This document shows, in pieces, positions 42,128 to 44,032 of a stretch of 44,032 nucleotides of DNA. Below the pieces are notes generated by a model that saw nothing but the letters and a program-made list of their open reading frames with translations, searched no databases and was not told the DNA's origin. The translations under genes and the position numbers were made by a program. The first letter of the stretch is position 1; the number at the start of each line of letters is the position of its first letter. This stretch comes from Ponticaulis sp. (GTDB taxonomy: Bacteria > Pseudomonadota > Alphaproteobacteria > Caulobacterales > Hyphomonadaceae): NCBI GenBank assembly GCA_002701295.1, contig NZUJ01000111.1, forward strand, positions 1 to 44,032, given 5' to 3'.

Positions 42128-42605
42128 AAATAAAGCGACCTGGAGGGCTTATCGGCCCTCCAGCAAAGCTTTGACGCGCTGCTTTTTCGTTGGCGGCACA
42201 TGTGTTCCACTGCATGATCCCATTTGTGTTCGATTGGCTCGTATTCATCGAGGCGAGAACGATGCCGTTTTGTAATCTCGTCAGTGCGAAGGCGCTCTAA
42301 CCGCCTGTCTTCCCTGATCATTCTGAACCCCAGATACATTCCGAAGTTTTGCGCCGGGGCCGATTATCCGTCAACTGCGCGAGCCGCAGGGTAATGGAAA
42401 CCCGGCGCCAACGACTATCCCCTGATCAGGGGGCTAAAACGAGTGTCTGAACTCGCTGAAGCACGATTTCAGACAAAGCCAAAACTTCGGTCCAATTCAA
42501 TCTTTCTTCTTGTTCAACGAGAAATATCTGTGCGCAAAAATTTCGCAGCGGTTAGGGCTGAAAACCCTCCGGCGAAACCGGACGACTTGAAGAGAGATAA
42601 ACGAC
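42128..42605. other. 478-bp region without a supported gene
   Basis: Holds the hairpin at 42140 and AT-richer DNA. Short GC hairpins occur near 42410-42430 (CCCCTGATCAGGGG) and before the NERD gene. A 72-codon minus-strand frame crosses the hairpin and has no ribosome-binding site or recognisable content, so it is not called. Confidence 0.5.
42140..42163 (+). terminator. Hairpin after the lipoprotein gene
   Basis: CTGGAGGGC/GCCCTCCAG (9-bp perfect stem, 6-nt loop) 13 bp after the stop codon. It has no T run on the plus strand, so it may end transcription weakly or stabilise the mRNA. Confidence 0.5.
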
Positions 42606-43376
42606 GTGCTCGGAGACCACACAACAGAAATCGCTGTATTGATAGGCTTTATAGCCATTGCAATTGCCGGTTTGGTAATTCGGTCACGTTGGTTCAAAGG
42701 ATGGTTCGGCGAATTCAAAGTGAATTCAGTCATCAAGCGTAATCTGGATAAGTCGGACTATAGATTGCTCTCAGATCTGACATTGCCTTCCCGAGGAGGA
42801 ACAACTCAGATTGATCATGTTGTACTATCCCGGTTTGGTGTCTTCGTCATTGAGACAAAAAATATGCTGGGACTGATTTTCGGAACGGCCAACCAATCAA
42901 AATGGACTCAGGTTGTCTTCCGCAGGAAATCAAGTTTCCAAAATCCAATTCGTCAAAACTTTAAACATGTCCGAACGGTCCAGGAGCTTTTGGGCCTTAA
43001 ATCGCACCAAATTCACAGCCTTGTAGCGTTCGTCGGATCCGCGACCCCGAAGACTCTCATGCCGTCCGATGTCGTCTGGGGCGCGGACTCTGTCGCTGAG
43101 GCGATTGGGTCAAAACAGATTGAATTGATTGACCCGGAAGTTCTCGATGAGCTTGAAACGAGGCTTTCGGAGGCGCGACTTGAGCCCAGTATTTTTACGA
43201 ACCGCGCACACGTGAAGCACGTCAAAACCAGAGCGGCGGAGCGAAAGAAAGGCTTGTCCAGCTGCCCTCGCTGTGGATCCGGATTAGTCAAACGAACAAA
43301 CGAAAAATCCGGCGAACGGTTCTGGGGCTGTTCAAAGTTTCCCAGATGCCGAGGCACCAGACGCGCTACAGCCTGA
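42606..43376 (+). CDS. NERD-domain (nuclease-related) protein with C4 zinc finger
   Basis: 256 residues from a GTG start preceded by GAAGAGAGAT. An N-terminal membrane helix (IAVLIGFIAIAIAGLVI) leads into the NERD domain: GEFKVNSVI, TQIDHVVLSRFGVFVIETKN with Asp70, Glu83 and Lys85. The C-terminus is a topoisomerase I-type zinc ribbon (Cys220, Cys223, Cys242, Cys248; SCPRCGSGL and GCSKFPRC). NERD proteins are predicted DNA-handling nucleases, often in variable or defence-related regions. The gene looks lower in GC than the rest of the window, suggesting acquisition by transfer. Substrate and activity are unproven. Confidence 0.85.
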   Translation: MLGDHTTEIAVLIGFIAIAIAGLVIRSRWFKGWFGEFKVNSVIKRNLDKSDYRLLSDLTLPSRGGTTQIDHVVLSRFGVFVIETKNMLGLIFGTANQSKWTQVVFRRKSSFQNPIRQNFKHVRTVQELLGLKSHQIHSLVAFVGSATPKTLMPSDVVWGADSVAEAIGSKQIELIDPEVLDELETRLSEARLEPSIFTNRAHVKHVKTRAAERKKGLSSCPRCGSGLVKRTNEKSGERFWGCSKFPRCRGTRRATA

Positions 43377-43742
43377 TCAGAGCGAACTCATTTGAGTGGA
43401 AAATGGCGCACCCAGAAGGATGCACTTCAAACGCTTCAAAGACCGCGACTGCGGTCCGGGCGATAGCCCGCCCCATCGGAGACATGAGCAAAGCGAACTG
43501 CCGTGAGATCAAAATAATGGCGCACCCATCAGGATTCGAACCTGAGACCTCTGCCTTCGGAGCTGGTTCATTGCCCTATCCGAAATGCGCGATAGAGCAC
43601 GCCAGAGCGCGATAACCATCTGAAAAACATTGATTTTTAGAAGCCGCCCTCCGAAGTCTCTATCCGAGAATACGCCCGAATTTGCTGCGAAGTGCTTACG
43701 TGGTGCTTACGTGAAAGTCGGGTCCGGCAGGGACTGGGACCA
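43377..43742. other. Element boundary region between the NERD gene and the integrase gene
   Basis: Contains the tRNA-Arg fragment (43518-43562) and a 13-bp repeat of the tRNA end, AATGGCGCACCCA, at 43402-43414 and 43516-43528. An 8-bp direct repeat GCGCGATA occurs at 43587 and 43607, possibly an integrase arm site. No protein gene is supported. Confidence 0.55.
43518..43562 (-). other. 3' fragment of tRNA-Arg(CCG), probable attachment site
   Basis: Read on the minus strand, it runs from the anticodon loop CTCCGAA (anticodon CCG) through stem arm GGCAG, variable loop and T arm (TCAGG-TTCGAAT-CCTGA) to TGGGTGC-G-CCA. The 5' half does not fit: no matching CTGCC, D arm or acceptor strand GCACCCA is found upstream. 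This is what remains when an integrase recombines at an anticodon loop. An integrase gene starts 180 bp further on. Confidence 0.75.
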
Positions 43743-44032
43743 TGGCGAAGATCACCAAACGGGTCGTCGATACGGCCGAAACAGGCACCAAAGACTACGT
43801 CATTTGGGATGATGAACTCCCTGGGTTTGGTCTGCGCGTCTTCGTATCCGGAAAGCGCAGCTATGTGATTCAGTATCGATCAAGAGGACGCTCACGTCGC
43901 TATACGATAGGCCTCCATGGCATATGGACCCCAGAGACCGCTCGTCGTGAAGCGAAAACGCAACTTGGCCGCGTCGCTCATGGTGACGACCCCGCCGAAG
44001 AACGGGAAGAAGACCGGAAGGCGCTTACCATC
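43743..44032 (+). CDS. Tyrosine-type site-specific integrase, N-terminal part (cut by window)
   Basis: The frame is open from the ATG at 43743 to the last base; 96 codons are visible. The segment DDELPGFGLRVFVSGKRSYVIQYRSRGRSRRYTIG is the arm-type DNA-binding domain (DUF4102) of P4-like integrases, and TPETARREAKTQLGRVAHGDDPAEER follows as usual. The catalytic R-H-R-Y part lies outside the window. Placed next to a tRNA-Arg fragment and reading away from it, it marks the left end of an integrated element. GGGACTGGGACC serves as ribosome-binding region. Confidence 0.9.

Noticed and set aside
42121-42339. 72-codon minus-strand frame
   Set aside because: It runs through the hairpin at 42140, has no ribosome-binding site, and shows no recognisable domain.
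42390-42490. tmRNA-like stretch (GCCAACGACTAT... then GAACTCGCTGAAGC)
   Set aside because: Resembles pieces of a tag sequence, but no continuous tag frame, no stop and no tRNA-like domain are found.
42443-42742. 99-codon plus-strand frame
   Set aside because: Overlaps the NERD gene out of frame; basic, Arg-rich composition typical of a wrong frame.
43518-43594. Complete tRNA-Arg gene
   Set aside because: The 3' half is perfect but the 5' half cannot pair: acceptor strand and anticodon 5' arm are missing. Called a fragment instead.
1-44032. CRISPR arrays, insertion sequences, rRNA
   Set aside because: No regularly spaced repeats, no transposase frame and no rRNA motifs were seen on either strand.

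Overview
The window looks like chromosomal DNA of an alphaproteobacterium, most likely a marine Hyphomonadaceae-type organism (Hyphomonas/Henriciella relatives). This is inferred from moderately high GC, a TCA-cycle block of sucC, sucD, sucA and sucB, a CYP153-type P450, a CreD-like protein, PiuC, and many small predicted lipoproteins. No rRNA gene, complete tRNA, insertion sequence or CRISPR array was found.

Layout. 1-3.8 kb: the 3' part of a fused oligopeptide ABC ATPase, an NTF2-like protein, threonine ammonia-lyase and an FKBP lipoprotein. 3.9-5.5 kb: two paralogous lipoproteins in tandem. 5.6-10.9 kb: a CYP153-type P450, CreD, a mechanosensitive-type membrane protein and an acyltransferase. 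11.3-13.6 kb: a single-domain response regulator, a rhomboid protease and ZapE. 13.6-18.1 kb: a TesA-like SGNH hydrolase and a hotdog thioesterase, divergent from a YbbA-YbbP-like ABC exporter, which resembles the E. coli tesA-ybbAP arrangement. 18.2-25.8 kb: mixed single genes (lipoprotein, 2OG-Fe(II) oxygenase, ArsR regulator, TAXI binding protein, PhoD-like phosphatase, sialidase-like protein, MFS transporter).

25.9-38.1 kb is the TCA block. sucC and sucD, which normally touch, are 5.2 kb apart. Between them lie two related secreted proteins, a multi-domain periplasmic redox protein (degenerate redoxin, cytochrome c, copper monooxygenase-like, EF-hand), a DUF952 protein, a small secreted protein and a VapBC toxin-antitoxin pair with a long palindromic operator. 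sucA and a two-lipoyl-domain sucB follow; no lpd is present.

38.2-40.5 kb is a tightly overlapping three-gene operon of a retropepsin-like protease, a 7TM protein and an ATP-grasp ligase, a predicted and poorly characterised peptide-ligase type system. 40.5-42.1 kb holds PiuC and a divergent lipoprotein around a possible Fur-type operator. The right end (42.1-44.0 kb) looks lower in GC: a NERD-domain protein, a 45-bp 3' fragment of a tRNA-Arg(CCG) gene and the start of a tyrosine integrase. This is probably the left edge of an integrated element that continues beyond the window.

Regulation visible in the sequence: strong Rho-independent terminators follow the FKBP, P450, CreD, response regulator, sucC, redox protein, sucD and sucB genes. 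Palindromic operator candidates lie in front of the P450, vapB, the TAXI protein and between two divergent genes at 30.76 kb. A terminator facing the minus strand at 20.15 kb suggests an unannotated small RNA.
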